A DNA stretch of 64,000 nucleotides, taken from assembly GCF_007290395.2 (NCBI RefSeq), contig NZ_CP041656.2, positions 4,898,001 through 4,962,000 of the forward strand, given 5' to 3'. Made by a program: the position numbers and the translations under genes. The DNA is from Bradyrhizobium cosmicum (GTDB lineage: Bacteria > Pseudomonadota > Alphaproteobacteria > Rhizobiales > Xanthobacteraceae). The notes under the pieces are model-generated. The model was not told the origin of the DNA and ran no database searches. It saw only the letters and a list, made by a program, of their open reading frames with translations. Of the stretch, positions 9,001-16,466 are shown one piece after another (the first letter of the stretch is position 1; every line of letters begins with the position of its first letter).

Positions 9001-11523
9001 GCTGCGCACGCCCCGATCGATGAGGGTGCTGACGACTGCGACGTTGCCGCTGACATAAAGGCTGGGCGCGCCGCCGCTCGGATTCTGGCCGATCGATGCC
9101 GTCGCGTTTTCAGTGCTGTTGGCCAGCGACAGCGCACCGGCGGCCTTGAAATTGAAGTTCACCGGCATCAGCGAGACCATCTGCTGAGCCATCATCCCCG
9201 TCAGGCTGGGGCTGGAGACCAAGAATTCCTGGATCGCGCCGACCAAGGCCGGGGTACCGACAATGGTCGACGCCATGGTCGAGTTGCTCGTCGTATTCGA
9301 GGTCGCCTCGACCAGGACGGAGCCGTTCATCCGCGACGCCGCGCTGGTGCCCAGCGACGAGCCGAGCTTCGCGGTAGCGGATGTGGTGACGTCGCTGATC
9401 GCGAGCGCCCCGCCAACACCGCCGCTGGCGGTCGGCGTGCTCAGCGCGACCGAGGTCGCACTGGTGGCGAACGAATTGTTGTTGATCGCACGCACCGTCA
9501 GCAGATTGCCGGATGCGTTCACATTGCCGACGGAAAGGTTCGCGCCAGTCGCGACATCGGCCGTGGTCGAGACCGAGCCGGTCGAGTAGGCCACCGTCTC
9601 GACGAATTGCGCGCTGGAGGTCGCCGCGACCGCAGCAACGCTCAGCGTACCGTCGTTGATGGCGTGGATGCCGAGGTTGCCGCCCGCGCTGATCGTGGCG
9701 CCGGAGGCAACGTTGGTGGTGACGTTGCCATCGATCTTGCCGACGACGGCCGAAGCGCCGATCGGCGAGCCGCCGAGCAAGGTGCTCGCAATTGCCGGAT
9801 CCTGCGCCGTCTCCGAGCCGTGCGAGGCGATGGAGACGTTGCCGGTGCCGTTGATGTTGGCGTGGCCGTTGATACTGACCGAGGCAGTGGCGCTCGCGGC
9901 CACGTAGCCGCCGTTGATGCCGAGCATCGAGGCCGCTAGCGTGGTGCCCACCAGCGTGAAGAGGCCGGGGACCGAGCTCGTGAAGCTCGACGTCGCCGTC
10001 GAGGTCGATGCGATCGTGATGTTGCCGCCGGTGATCCTGCCATCGACCGTGATGGCCGTCGCGGCGGTGGCCTGGCCCGACAGCTTGATGTCGCTCGCAG
10101 TCGCCCGCAGCGTCACATTGCCGTCGGCGTAGGTTGTTCCGCCGAAATTGACCGACTGGGCGAGGATCTGTGCGCCGTTCATGATCGCGATGTTCGGCGC
10201 GTCGATGATGACGTTATTGGCGTTGCCGGTCGAATGGCCGGAGCCATCGAGACGGCGGGCATCGATCACCGCGTGGGCGGCGAGCGTCACGGAATGATCG
10301 GCCTGGATGAGGTAGTCGGCACCGGCGCTGAGCCCGGCGAGCGCATTCGCGATCGAGGTGTTCGACAGCGTCACGCCGTTGTCACCTTGCGCGGCATCGC
10401 CGACGACCACGTCGGTCGGGTCGAACAGCAGCGTGCCGGCCTTGCCGTTGTCCGCGCCGAGGTCGACCTTGATGCCCTGGCCGATGTCGATGGTCCCGTT
10501 CGCGCTGAAATCGACCAGGCCCGCATTGCCCGTCTTCGCACTGGCGTCGAATGTGGCGCCGCCCGCCACGGTCAGGTTCTGCGCCGCCTTGAGCCGGATC
10601 TCGCCGGCACCGCCGGTCGTGCTCGCGATGTCCAGCCTCGCGTTCTTGCCGACATCGATATTGTTGCCGGCCTGGACCGTGATATTGCTTGGCGTCGAGG
10701 TCTTGCTCTTCGCAGTCAGCCGCCCGTTGACGCGAGCGTTGTTGACCGCGCCGATATGGATCGAGCCGTTGCTGACGGTGATCGCGCTGGCGCTGCGCAG
10801 GCCCTTCGCATTGACGGAAGCTGCGAACTTGGCGGCATGATCGAGATTGGCGATGTCGCGCTGGGTGGCGCCGCCGACGTAGACGTTCTGCCCGGTCAGG
10901 CGCACGCCGTCGATTGCGTTGACCCGGCCATAGATCCGGATATTGCCGTCCGGCGAGACCGGGAACGATCCCGCCATCAGATTGCCGACCGCCGACTGGT
11001 TGATCTGCCCGCCCGCACCGATCAGGCTGTCGGTGAACTCGCGCGTCGGCGTCGAGACGTTGAGGCTGCCGACGTTCACGGTGCCGGAACGGCCGACCAC
11101 GAACCCCTTCGGATCGGCGAAATAGACGTTACCGCCGATCGCACCGTTCATGTAGGAGTTCAAGGTGCCGTTGACGTAGACTGGCGCGTCGCGAACGATG
11201 TTGACGAGGTTTTGCGTCCCCATCGGCAGTTGCAGGTTGACCGTGTTGCCCTGCCCGACGCTGAACTGCGAGAACGAGTTGAAGGCGTTGTTGCCCGAAA
11301 CCGTCGACGTCGTGACATTGGTGACGCTGCCGGAGGTCTGCAAGCTCGTGCCGGTGCGCCCGTCCGGCGTGATCACGTTCGCCGTCTGCGCCTGAAGGCG
11401 GACGCTGTACACCGGCAGAAAGACCATCTGCATCGCGCAGAGCAGCGACATCGAACGGAAGCGCGAAAGCCTCCGCAGCGTCGTCGGCTCGTCATTGTCT
11501 CGCGTCGCAGACGGTCTGCGCAT
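1..11523 (-). CDS. Giant LktA-type filamentous adhesin (partial, C-terminus beyond left edge)
   Basis: One reading frame runs from an ATG at 11523 to base 1 without a stop in any stretch I translated, giving about 3841 residues and no C-terminus. GAGG lies about 9 bases before the ATG and fixes the start. Residues 1-46 form a long basic signal region ending around LQAQ. Residues 79-97 (NAFNSFSQFSVGQGNTVNL) and 130-144, which contain F135-A-D-P-K-G140, match the N-terminal secretion domain of filamentous adhesins, including the FxxPxG motif for which the LktA adhesin family is named. The rest is Ala/Thr/Asn/Gly/Val-rich beta-helix-like sequence. Expected role: surface attachment or biofilm after two-partner-type export. 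No TpsB-type transporter gene is seen in the window. The gene starts 31 bases after the small secreted protein at 11555-12310, so the two are probably cotranscribed. Confidence 0.85.
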   Translation of the reverse strand, partial: MRRPSATRDNDEPTTLRRLSRFRSMSLLCAMQMVFLPVYSVRLQAQTANVITPDGRTGTSLQTSGSVTNVTTSTVSGNNAFNSFSQFSVGQGNTVNLQLPMGTQNLVNIVRDAPVYVNGTLNSYMNGAIGGNVYFADPKGFVVGRSGTVNVGSLNVSTPTREFTDSLIGAGGQINQSAVGNLMAGSFPVSPDGNIRIYGRVNAIDGVRLTGQNVYVGGATQRDIANLDHAAKFAASVNAKGLRSASAITVSNGSIHIGAVNNARVNGRLTAKSKTSTPSNITVQAGNNIDVGKNARLDIASTTGGAGEIRLKAAQNLTVAGGATFDASAKTGNAGLVDFSANGTIDIGQGIKVDLGADNGKAGTLLFDPTDVVVGDAAQGDNGVTLSNTSIANALAGLSAGADYLIQADHSVTLAAHAVIDARRLDGSGHSTGNANNVIIDAPNIAIMNGAQILAQSVNFGGTTYADGNVTLRATASDIKLSGQATAATAITVDGRITGGNITIASTSTATSSFTSSVPGLFTLVGTTLAASMLGINGGYVAASATASVSINGHANINGTGNVSIASHGSETAQDPAIASTLLGGSPIGASAVVGKIDGNVTTNVASGATISAGGNLGIHAINDGTLSVAAVAATSSAQFVETVAYSTGSVSTTADVATGANLSVGNVNASGNLLTVRAINNNSFATSATSVALSTPTASGGVGGALAISDVTTSATAKLGSSLGTSAASRMNGSVLVEATSNTTSNSTMASTIVGTPALVGAIQEFLVSSPSLTGMMAQQMVSLMPVNFNFKAAGALSLANSTENATASIGQNPSGGAPSLYVSGNVAVVSTLIDRGVRSNATASAITKDATSGEGVAISAAVAWGNFNHNSNAYIGGGTTINAANIAVDANTSMPITNTWLKWDGLTEVLGHLNGNLGVGGNILTSYANATADAGDTIGVAGSMNHFVVNNNTTAWVAGSASLIATCTTACGSSATVNNGDVHTYDTSIQIAATTTTASIDAAGNVGTLGFLFGNTSGGSSIGGALNLVQFNSSTIAGVSDRATVRAADDIAVNATTSDQFIAVAPSSGKAAGALALNGITSLGFLNNTTHASISSQATVYAPNVNVLAQQDLSVVTLSGAMNFNGSGGSAVGLSVAYLGANADTSAYIGDNHSDIRPGVFSANDPFAGTSGGSGSVNVDNLTLSATTSGRMTAAAVAASVSDPASSSFSDKAGAAGAASTGGAAGVATAASKIASTSGSSTDGFSLDLAGSSSVSDVSLGTSAYIRNTSVNKYTTASAVTTNTIVQALNDTILSNGSGSAAFNLAGASAQGAAIGGAIAAAMSSNATLAYIYGTTMNNQSSVTVQALNGGSETVVALGVAGSKSNSASLSASVGIMTDSANAYIESSTITGQASGVNRALEVDAYQTTNIAIGGGSLYMSGGQVGVGIGLTYASIADPTGGNATDAHIRSSALSNYDTLLVMADSASVIAAGAASGGGGASANGLAGAIVVNEISPTTTAYINSGATVSINVGRVTVLADSGAVSALDTALGNLVKRSNNNHLASDTCTVAGGTGGQNCIDFSAAALNDGAANGPGASIISVAGTIQAGKNNVGASLVYDTIATTHSAYIANVLLTAGVNGNVSVSAVDSSKIQAVTIGFGLATGQFAGVGGTTISSIANTVSAAIGNSLSSASQSSVTASNISVSATDNSSITGTAAVAGASTQGSAAGLALVNSSIANSVSAGVTGSKLTVSGNVTIGANSNASISTVAVGIAMSSQVGLAGSVATNLMGTNVTASITAAGINGINGADVTATNNVGVVAGNNDKAAVFAGAVSISKGAAGGAGSLVTNRITGTTAAYISGANTRVDALGTNSTSTLSVNNGTLVHAFDLGTAHAPSDATPDLSENQDSVRGLAVVASSHQAVVTNVASVAASSGVAIMINPITNVMSGATRAYIDSAAIDTRLTSSTLTPQIEVAASSFSYSGAFGAGIAYGSSGGGGATIVSTTMSRDTFATITNAIIGGVQSSSPTVGAVTVKAHAEQDASSIAIGFNTGSVGLNVFQATTEAYVDGGALTAASLTVNATNNTGIFSANGSGAYGSQAAIGAAFLVQVSSNRTEAYVGDEFAYHGGTATHTTAINLTGALDVEAKTKNRFEAYSVGGALATGSAAIAGMANIEIASNTTIAGVYDVTLQSPTGGTAGAVTINATEDVAIKEIAGALAVGASGGGVGIGAAANVIVFKSQTTAESINSNLNSSGAISVNALSTKEVLSYAVTAGIGGSVGIGATVGVIIIGANLGDTHEQSQLDGTIGAANSGTNSSHGSDAVASGTAGDPSGANVTSTYNVSGVLTDAGRDGVTAQVLGGNVTGTQVNVAAISANAAKMYLLGAGFGKNVGIGAGIGYTSVKSYVLADLTANVTAPSVAVAAVVKDATTGPYAGKTIDTEAIAGGAALYFGADAAVAIGNVANDVTARLGGHVTGTGGTGVAVMATDSTTQVVFTGGVTAGAAAVGASVATAGRSSTVAARILDNAVIGASAVAVGASGAGTLTTTATALGGGIVAGIGADAEAHESSTVTAEIGSGASITTSASDVGTLVSASITPNLSSEAIGVSVGGGAVGIAIARSTVEASVTADVGDNVAFSGGALAVTAMALVPTGGTTTWTKALAGGGGSLIGAQGSLAQSSENATVSAYGGTGIALPNSDVTIAAQNDSAQYAEATGLSSGFLALGATVAQTSSSAHTYAYLGAPADMDATHLNHTGYTGILEITATGTDSNVSNATVGAGGTYAGAAAVATTSSTAVTNARFDGGATDDTLYFGGLSVKAKHTTNYAASGDAYLAATAGVSGGQAKNDVASTTTAEIGTHLIINTDGGNIVVISNDIVNQAGGGARSGSGGMFSGAAALSESTVTQTVTTNIGAGTILSLNGDPRTATGVIDIEAYNTLNTTDTVSLATAALFAGGGAESNMTANAALAVNINARELFSVGKIYVGTAAKMAASNNANASLYGAIAGVGASTNSWVHADQSVNVFGGTTIQAWRDINISAGMSGDTITFSSVQATATTVVYNNTVIPISTLYRGTANASDNSSLTLADGSRVLGVRDIYLGATQGQVTATGNGSNYNPYLDIFSAKNSDNHSHTSGTGDVALNGMVVAGINNDVTITIDLGASAPVLSTSSPHSSISSTLEYVADVDHFSPVKSWDHQTIQYTIVGGFNPYDNIVNQLATLTGLTATQIRTQLSTSTSAHPATMAPSGADPTGDAQRQINALIQQAPYTSDAPGNAFAFGDILVSAGNVSILAQKLTGNSLSGHTAPSVTAQSSPKIKVENRGLDFMDFANLTVTNVTGGNISYRQIDHVDPDSHSNVTFTATPSATPIIDISATYNRVDPSTGLGVDDNGNQLTRKPDIYFDGIVTNENGLLKITSQLGSVVASQSLNAATIQMVAPNGSFIFLGGVGSFYNSNHDVTSQWAGVEYKPADNDTLTAVMAAATYLGAYGDYATSPHIGDGGQHPYFYYCCVDGHGGVQQTAANSTVFTARMLMTYYDGLSLYSAIFLPMGNGSPNGGGGSVGSTSTLAAMEGPTVQTISTAPWERNTYTGQGVYSNTTYDYTTTSTDAQGHTTTTNHTSTFYSPFNCSGCSAYFQVVNIQNDVITPRTANTNASSNWASTTPSGYQNPEDRPFILGQAIIISAGVINVNGLIQSGTSSNYSVDIGSGVLSAINGLKTSNNGADFAQAQANARNGSYYDITAAATTQFSSDIKIGVKYNALTDQIMVNGVVQGSGGYVYLNGKIISTSTDGTSQGTIAVKGGAGTINVNNTTGLQLVTNTINTGVSAPSVIQIVDQLQQQTTWYVYNPSASGGQQ
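5200..9000 (-). repeat. Degenerate Ala-Tyr-[Ile/Val] repeat motif within the adhesin
   Basis: The adhesin frame repeatedly encodes a short A/T-Y-I/V/L motif, visible on the plus strand as GATATAGGC or GACATAGGC. Copies include those near 5203, 5365, 5707, 5992, 6686, 7009, 7363, 7528, 7720, 8070 and 8895. They are followed by N/S/G-rich turns and alternating valines, as in stacked beta-helix rungs. The spacing is irregular, so this is a protein repeat and not a tandem DNA repeat. Confidence 0.6.
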
Positions 11524-11554
11524 GTCAGATCCTCGTCATCGGCATTTGCGCCGG

Positions 11555-12310
11555 TCAGAACTGGCCGGGCGGCAGCTTGAAGATGTCGGGGCTCTTGGCA
11601 TCGGCCACGTAGAACAGCAGCAGGCTGGTGGGCGTCAGCACACGCTGGTTGTTCTCCTTGTTCTCGAACGTGCCCTGCAGCAGCAGGATCACCGAGCGGT
11701 CCTTGGCATCGCTGCCGCGGAACATCACGATGCCGCCGGCGACCGGCATGTTGACCGCGATGGAGTCGGGCTTGAAGCCTTCGCCCATGAAATGGGCGCG
11801 CAGGATGTTGGCGTTGGAGAACAGTTTCTCCGGCGTCATCGCCGTGTCGGTCCCCTTCGACCAGACCGCGCCGACCTGGATCAGCGACTTGGATTTGTAG
11901 CCGAACACATATGAGAGCTCGGCGGTGCCGCCGTTCGGCAGCAGCTCCGGCACCGAGAGCAGCAGGCTGCGCGTCAGCTCGGACGCGTTGTCCTGGATCT
12001 TGATGGCGTCGGGCTTGGCGTTGAAGTCCTTCGTCATCGCCGCGCGCACGTCGGCCTCGTTCATGCCGAACTTGGCGGAGCGGAAGCCATCGATCGCCTT
12101 GGCCGCCTTGTCCTCGCCGGCGGGCGTCTCGGCCGCAGCCGTCGACGTCGCGCCGGCGGCTGGTGCGCCAGCTCCGGCAGGCGCAGCGCCGGCCGCAGCG
12201 GCTCTGGGTGCGGCCTTCTGCTTCGGCACCGCGCCTTGGGCCGCAAGCGGTCCGGCTGCAACGAAGGTGAGCAGGCCGACGAGGGCCGGAATGAGGTAGA
12301 TCTTGCGCAT
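11555..12310 (-). CDS. Secreted protein of unknown function preceding the adhesin
   Basis: 251 residues from ATG 12310, chosen because GAAGG lies about 8 bases upstream; an in-frame start 12 codons earlier has no such site. Residues 1-24 are a clear Sec signal peptide ending LAAQG. Residues 25-70 are a low-complexity Ala/Pro/Gly linker. The remainder is a globular domain beginning around DKAAKAIDGFRSAKFGMNEADVRAAM, a pattern that I have seen in periplasmic proteins but cannot tie to a function. It lies 31 bases upstream of the giant adhesin on the same strand, so a role in adhesin export, folding or surface retention is a reasonable inference. It is not a TpsB-type pore: it is too short and has no beta-barrel pattern. 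Confidence 0.75.
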   Translation of the reverse strand: MRKIYLIPALVGLLTFVAAGPLAAQGAVPKQKAAPRAAAAGAAPAGAGAPAAGATSTAAAETPAGEDKAAKAIDGFRSAKFGMNEADVRAAMTKDFNAKPDAIKIQDNASELTRSLLLSVPELLPNGGTAELSYVFGYKSKSLIQVGAVWSKGTDTAMTPEKLFSNANILRAHFMGEGFKPDSIAVNMPVAGGIVMFRGSDAKDRSVILLLQGTFENKENNQRVLTPTSLLLFYVADAKSPDIFKLPPGQF

Positions 12311-12579
12311 CGTAAACCTTCGAAACAGCTTGAAACAACGGCTCAAAAATCAGCAGTCACGAAATCGGCTTCCCCGAACCGTCGTCGAAACCGAGACGGA
12401 AATGTTGCAATGCCGCAAGGCCTTACAAACATCACGGAGCAGACAGGGCTCGAAACAGCGACTCCCAAGGCGCGTAGGAATACGGTATCGAACCGCCCAA
12501 TGCTGCGAATGAACATTCATACGCGTCGATTTTCATCAATTGTGGCCGTTAGCCTTTCGCGTTATGCACACGGCCGGAA

Positions 12580-13647
12580 ATGAGTTTTGCGAAACATTTC
12601 ATGATCAAGCGGCCTGCTCCTGCCCACACCGTGCCGGCGCCAGCCCGCCGCGATTTCCTTCGCCTCGCAGGTACAGCTACCGCGGGATTTTTCGCGCTCG
12701 GCGCAACATCGGATCGCATGCGAATCGTGGCGTCGCTGACCAGCCTGTCGCTCGATGACGAGCTGACCAGAAGGAACATGTCCGACGGCAACACGACCTC
12801 TCGCCTCGGCGGCCTCATCGCGGGGTTGAAGCAGCGCGGCTGGGTCGAAGGGGTCAACTACCGCTTCGAGATTCGCTCGACGTTCGGTGGACCGGACAAG
12901 CTGAAGTCCGCTGTGCAGGAGCTGATCGGCCTCAAGCCGGACGTCATCCTGACCGGCTCGACGATCGAAACCGCGGCCATGCTGGGCGCCACCAAGACGA
13001 TTCCAATTGTTTTCGCGACCGCAAACGATCCCGTCGGCAACGGCTTCGTGGCAAGTCTCGCACGGCCCGGCGGCAACGTCACCGGCTTCACCAGCAGCAC
13101 CGCCGAGATGGGCGGCAAATGGCTTCAGCTCATCAAGGAGGCCGTCCCCGACATCGCGCGCGTCGGCGTCCTCTACAATCCGGCGACCACACCGCGCGCC
13201 GGCCGTTTCTTCCTCGATTCCGTCGAGCAGGAGGCAGCGGCAGCCGGGGTCGGCGTAGTCCCCGCCCCGGTCAGCGCGCCCGCCGACATCGACGCCGCGA
13301 TCGGCCGCTTTGCCGAGCCGCCGAAGGCCGCGATGATCTCGCTGGTCGACAGCTTCCTGGTGGTCAACCGGCAGGCGATCGTCGCGGCAGCCGCGAAGTA
13401 CCGCGTTCCCATGATCTATCCGTTCCACTATTTCATGGATGCGGGCGGCCTGATGAGCTACGGCCCAACGCTCGAAGTGCGCTCGGCCGATTATGTCGAC
13501 CTCATCCTGCGCGGCACCAAGGCCGGCGATCTGCCCGTGCAATCGCCACGAAAGTACGAACTGCTGATCAACCGCACGGTCGCCCGCGCGCTCGGATTGA
13601 CCATCCCCTTCACATTGCTCGCGCGCGCCGACGAGATCCGCGAGTGA
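12580..13647 (+). CDS. ABC_sub_bind family periplasmic binding protein
   Basis: 355 residues with a twin-arginine-like leader (ARRDFLRLAG near residue 22) followed by a hydrophobic stretch, so export through Tat is likely. The body matches the ABC_sub_bind/TrpX family: GLIAGLKQRGWVEG, LKPDVILTGST, TIPIVFATANDPVGNGFV and SLARPGGNVTGFT are characteristic. These proteins bind small ligands in the periplasm. No permease or ATPase gene is nearby. Instead the stop codon overlaps the start of a membrane sensor kinase (GTGA), which suggests that this receptor feeds a signalling system. Start choice is uncertain: the ATG at 12580 has a weak ribosome site and ATG 12601 is an alternative. Confidence 0.8.
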   Translation: MSFAKHFMIKRPAPAHTVPAPARRDFLRLAGTATAGFFALGATSDRMRIVASLTSLSLDDELTRRNMSDGNTTSRLGGLIAGLKQRGWVEGVNYRFEIRSTFGGPDKLKSAVQELIGLKPDVILTGSTIETAAMLGATKTIPIVFATANDPVGNGFVASLARPGGNVTGFTSSTAEMGGKWLQLIKEAVPDIARVGVLYNPATTPRAGRFFLDSVEQEAAAAGVGVVPAPVSAPADIDAAIGRFAEPPKAAMISLVDSFLVVNRQAIVAAAAKYRVPMIYPFHYFMDAGGLMSYGPTLEVRSADYVDLILRGTKAGDLPVQSPRKYELLINRTVARALGLTIPFTLLARADEIRE

Positions 13648-16334
13648 ACGAAGCGGTCGACCAGGAGCAGCTGCGGACGCCTCCGGGCCGGCTGTTCCGA
13701 AAATATCTCTACTCGATCGTCGCACTTGCCTTTGCCGCCCTCGCCATCAACACCGGCTTCGACGTCTGGTTCTCCTACCGGGAGCAGAAGCAGCTACTCG
13801 CGGCGACCCAGCGCGAACAGGCCGCATCCGCGGCGATCCAGATCGGCCAGTTCATCGGCCAGATCGAGAACCAGATCCGATGGCTCTCGCGCCTGCCCGC
13901 GGAGCTGTCGACCAACGAGGACGATCGCCTCAACGCCATCCGCCTGCTGCGCCTCTCACCCGCGATCGCGGAGATTACCGAACTCGACGCGCAAGGCCGC
14001 GAGCAGGTGCGGGTGTCGCGCCGCGTCGCGGACCGGGTCGGCAGCAAGGTCGACCTCTCCAACTCGCCGGCTTTCCGCGGCGCCAACGAAAGCCGGGCCT
14101 ATTACGGACCGGTCTACTTCTTCGGCGACACCGAGCCGTTCATGACGCTCGCCACGCGCGGGAGCGGCCCTGCGCCGAATGTGGTCGTCGCCGAGGTCAA
14201 TCTGCGCTTCATCTGGGACCTCGTCGCGGGGATCAGGGTCGGCAACACCGGCAAGGCCTATGTGGTCGACCGCAAGGGCGTGCTGATCGCGCATCCCGAT
14301 CTGTGGCCCGCGCTGCGCCGCTCCGATCTCTCCGGCCACGCCGACGTGCGCGCAGCACTCGACGGTGTGGGGCCGTCCTCGAACGGCCTTGTCAAGGAGG
14401 ACCTGTCGGGCCAGCGCGTGCTGTCGACCTATGCGACGGTCCCCTCGCTTGGCTGGGTGGTGTTCGTCGAGCTGCCGCTCACGGAAGCCTATGCACCGAT
14501 CTACGCATCGATCGGACGCTCGACGTTTCTCCTGGTCATCCTGCTCGCGATCGCGGTTCTGGTGTCTCTCTTCCTCAGCCGCCGCATGACCGTGCCGATC
14601 CAGATGCTGACGCAAGGAGCCAAACGGATCGGCAGCGGCGATCTCGGCCTGCGGCTCGCGATCAAGACCGGCGACGAGCTGGAGGCGCTCGGCGATCAGT
14701 TCAACCGGATGGCCGCGCATCTGCGCGACTCCTACGCGACGCTCGAGCGCAAGGTGATCGAGCGGACCTCCGAGCTCGAGAAGGCGCGCGACCACGCCCT
14801 TGCCGAGCATGATTCAGCCGAGCGTGCCCGCAGCGTCGCGGTTGCGGCCAACCAGACCAAGTCGCGTTTTCTTGCCGTCGTCAGCCACGAGTTGCGCACG
14901 CCGCTGAACGGCGTCATGGGCGTGCTGCAACTGCTCGACGACGGCAGCCTCGGCGACGCCCAGCGCCGCCATCTGGCGACCGCGGCTGCGTCCGGCGAAA
15001 CGCTGATCGCGCTGGTCGACGCCATCCTGGAATATGCCCGCCTGGAGGCCAGCACGGAGACGCTGGAAACACGCGACTTCCGCCTCCACCAGCTGATCGA
15101 GACCGCCGTGGACCTGATGCGGCCGCAGGCCTTCGGCAAGGGCCTGACCTTCGACCTCGCCTTCGACGAAACGATCAACACATCCGTGCATGGCGATCCT
15201 GTCAGGCTCAACCGCATCCTGCTCAACATGATCGGCAACGCGATCAAGTTCACCCCGCGCGGCGGAATTGCCGTGAAGGCGACCGCCGAGCAGCGCGGCG
15301 ATCACGCCCTGCTCCGGATCACCGTTCGCGATACCGGCATCGGCATCGCGCCCGACATGCACGAGCGCATCTTCGAGGATTTCGTCCAGGCCGACGACAG
15401 CATCGCGCGGCGGTTCGGTGGCACCGGCCTTGGCCTTGCGATCGCGCGGCGCCTCACGGGCCTGATGCGCGGCGAGTTGACGGTGGAGAGTACGCCGGGC
15501 GCGGGCAGCACCTTCACGCTTCAGGTGCCGCTCGGCCATGCCGCGAGCGGTATCGCGCAAGGCGCGCTTGCGCCGCCGTCGCGGCAGCTCCGCGTGCTGC
15601 TCGTCGACGACGATCCCGTCAATTGCGAGGTCGGCGAAGCGATCCTGAACCGGCTTGGACATCGCCCCACCATCGCACGCAACGGCGCCTCGGCCATAGC
15701 GCTCGCCCGCGCGCATCCGTTCGACGTCATCCTGATGGACCTGCACATGCCCGACATGGACGGCGTCGAGGCGGCCTCGCGGATCGGCAAGCTCGGCCTG
15801 CCGAAGACGCCGCGCATCATCGCCGTCACCGCCGACGTATCGCGCAGCGCCCGCGAGCGGCTCGCCGGCGCCGGCATTATCAGGATCGTCGGCAAGCCGA
15901 TCCTGATCAATGCGCTGCGGGAAGCGCTCGAAGACACACCGGACGAGCCAGCCGCAGCACCGCTCGCCGCAGGCGCGTTGATCGACCGGCATTTCCTCGA
16001 CGACCAGATGGAGCTATTGGGCGCAACACAGGTCGCGAAGCTGCACCAATTGCTGGTGGAGACGAGCAAACAGCTCGTCGAAGACATCGCGAATGCGGCA
16101 ACGGCCGGCGATCACAAGCAGCTTGCGCGCTCCGCGCACCAGCTCGGCAGCGCCGCCAGCGCGCTCGGCCTCGTCCGCCTGTTCGAGCGCTGCCGCGAGG
16201 TCGAGGAGGCCGCGGCCTCGATGTCTCCACCAGAATGCGAGAGTGCCGCACGCGAACTCGCCGCGCTTCGCGATGCCTCGATGAGTGCGCTGGATGAATT
16301 GCTTCGGCCGGAAGAGCTGCGGTCGGTCAGCTAG
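13644..16334 (+). CDS. Hybrid sensor histidine kinase (Cache-HAMP-HisKA-HATPase-REC-HPt)
   Basis: 896 residues from a GTG that overlaps the previous stop by 4 bases. Order of parts: TM segment around 15-40; periplasmic Cache-like sensor to about 290; second TM (STFLLVILLAIAVLVSLFL) near 293-312; HAMP; HisKA with SHELRTPLNG and phospho-His415; HATPase with NMIGNAIKF, DTGIGIAP and GGTGLGLAIARRL boxes; receiver with LLVDDDPVN and phospho-Asp699 in LMDLHMPDMDG; C-terminal HPt with His832 in SAHQLGS. It is therefore a complete internal phosphorelay, but no output regulator follows, so the final receiver must lie elsewhere. Coupling to the upstream binding protein suggests that it senses that protein's liganded form. 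Confidence 0.9.
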   Translation: MNEAVDQEQLRTPPGRLFRKYLYSIVALAFAALAINTGFDVWFSYREQKQLLAATQREQAASAAIQIGQFIGQIENQIRWLSRLPAELSTNEDDRLNAIRLLRLSPAIAEITELDAQGREQVRVSRRVADRVGSKVDLSNSPAFRGANESRAYYGPVYFFGDTEPFMTLATRGSGPAPNVVVAEVNLRFIWDLVAGIRVGNTGKAYVVDRKGVLIAHPDLWPALRRSDLSGHADVRAALDGVGPSSNGLVKEDLSGQRVLSTYATVPSLGWVVFVELPLTEAYAPIYASIGRSTFLLVILLAIAVLVSLFLSRRMTVPIQMLTQGAKRIGSGDLGLRLAIKTGDELEALGDQFNRMAAHLRDSYATLERKVIERTSELEKARDHALAEHDSAERARSVAVAANQTKSRFLAVVSHELRTPLNGVMGVLQLLDDGSLGDAQRRHLATAAASGETLIALVDAILEYARLEASTETLETRDFRLHQLIETAVDLMRPQAFGKGLTFDLAFDETINTSVHGDPVRLNRILLNMIGNAIKFTPRGGIAVKATAEQRGDHALLRITVRDTGIGIAPDMHERIFEDFVQADDSIARRFGGTGLGLAIARRLTGLMRGELTVESTPGAGSTFTLQVPLGHAASGIAQGALAPPSRQLRVLLVDDDPVNCEVGEAILNRLGHRPTIARNGASAIALARAHPFDVILMDLHMPDMDGVEAASRIGKLGLPKTPRIIAVTADVSRSARERLAGAGIIRIVGKPILINALREALEDTPDEPAAAPLAAGALIDRHFLDDQMELLGATQVAKLHQLLVETSKQLVEDIANAATAGDHKQLARSAHQLGSAASALGLVRLFERCREVEEAAASMSPPECESAARELAALRDASMSALDELLRPEELRSVS

Positions 16335-16439
16335 AGAGGCTCACACGGCGTTGCCCGTTCCGTAAGAATACCCTTCCCCTGAAGTCATGCTGCTGACGCA
16401 ATCTCTGTCTTAGTGAGTCAGAACGTAAACACAGCGTGA

Positions 16440-16466
16440 GGAACCACTCTGGTTCCCACACGGTTC
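16440..16466 (+). promoter_or_regulatory. Palindrome / possible EcfG-type promoter upstream of the RlpA-like gene
   Basis: GGAACCACTCTGGTTCC is a perfect 7-bp inverted repeat with a 3-base centre (16440-16456). Its first five bases, GGAAC, followed about 17 bases later by GGTT, resemble the GGAAC/CGTT general-stress sigma factor (EcfG) promoter of alphaproteobacteria. The -10 is one base off consensus. Start codon of the next gene is about 120 bases downstream. Confidence 0.35.

Noticed and set aside
2044..9939. Long plus-strand open frames opposite the adhesin (for example 2044-3480, 5809-7419, 8059-9939)
   Set aside because: They are Arg/Asp/Ala/Gly-rich antisense translations of the adhesin with no domain character or ribosome sites. 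The minus-strand frame gives a coherent adhesin sequence throughout.
14732..15992. Minus-strand frames opposite the histidine kinase
   Set aside because: The plus strand has all kinase, receiver and HPt motifs in one frame; the minus-strand frames have none.
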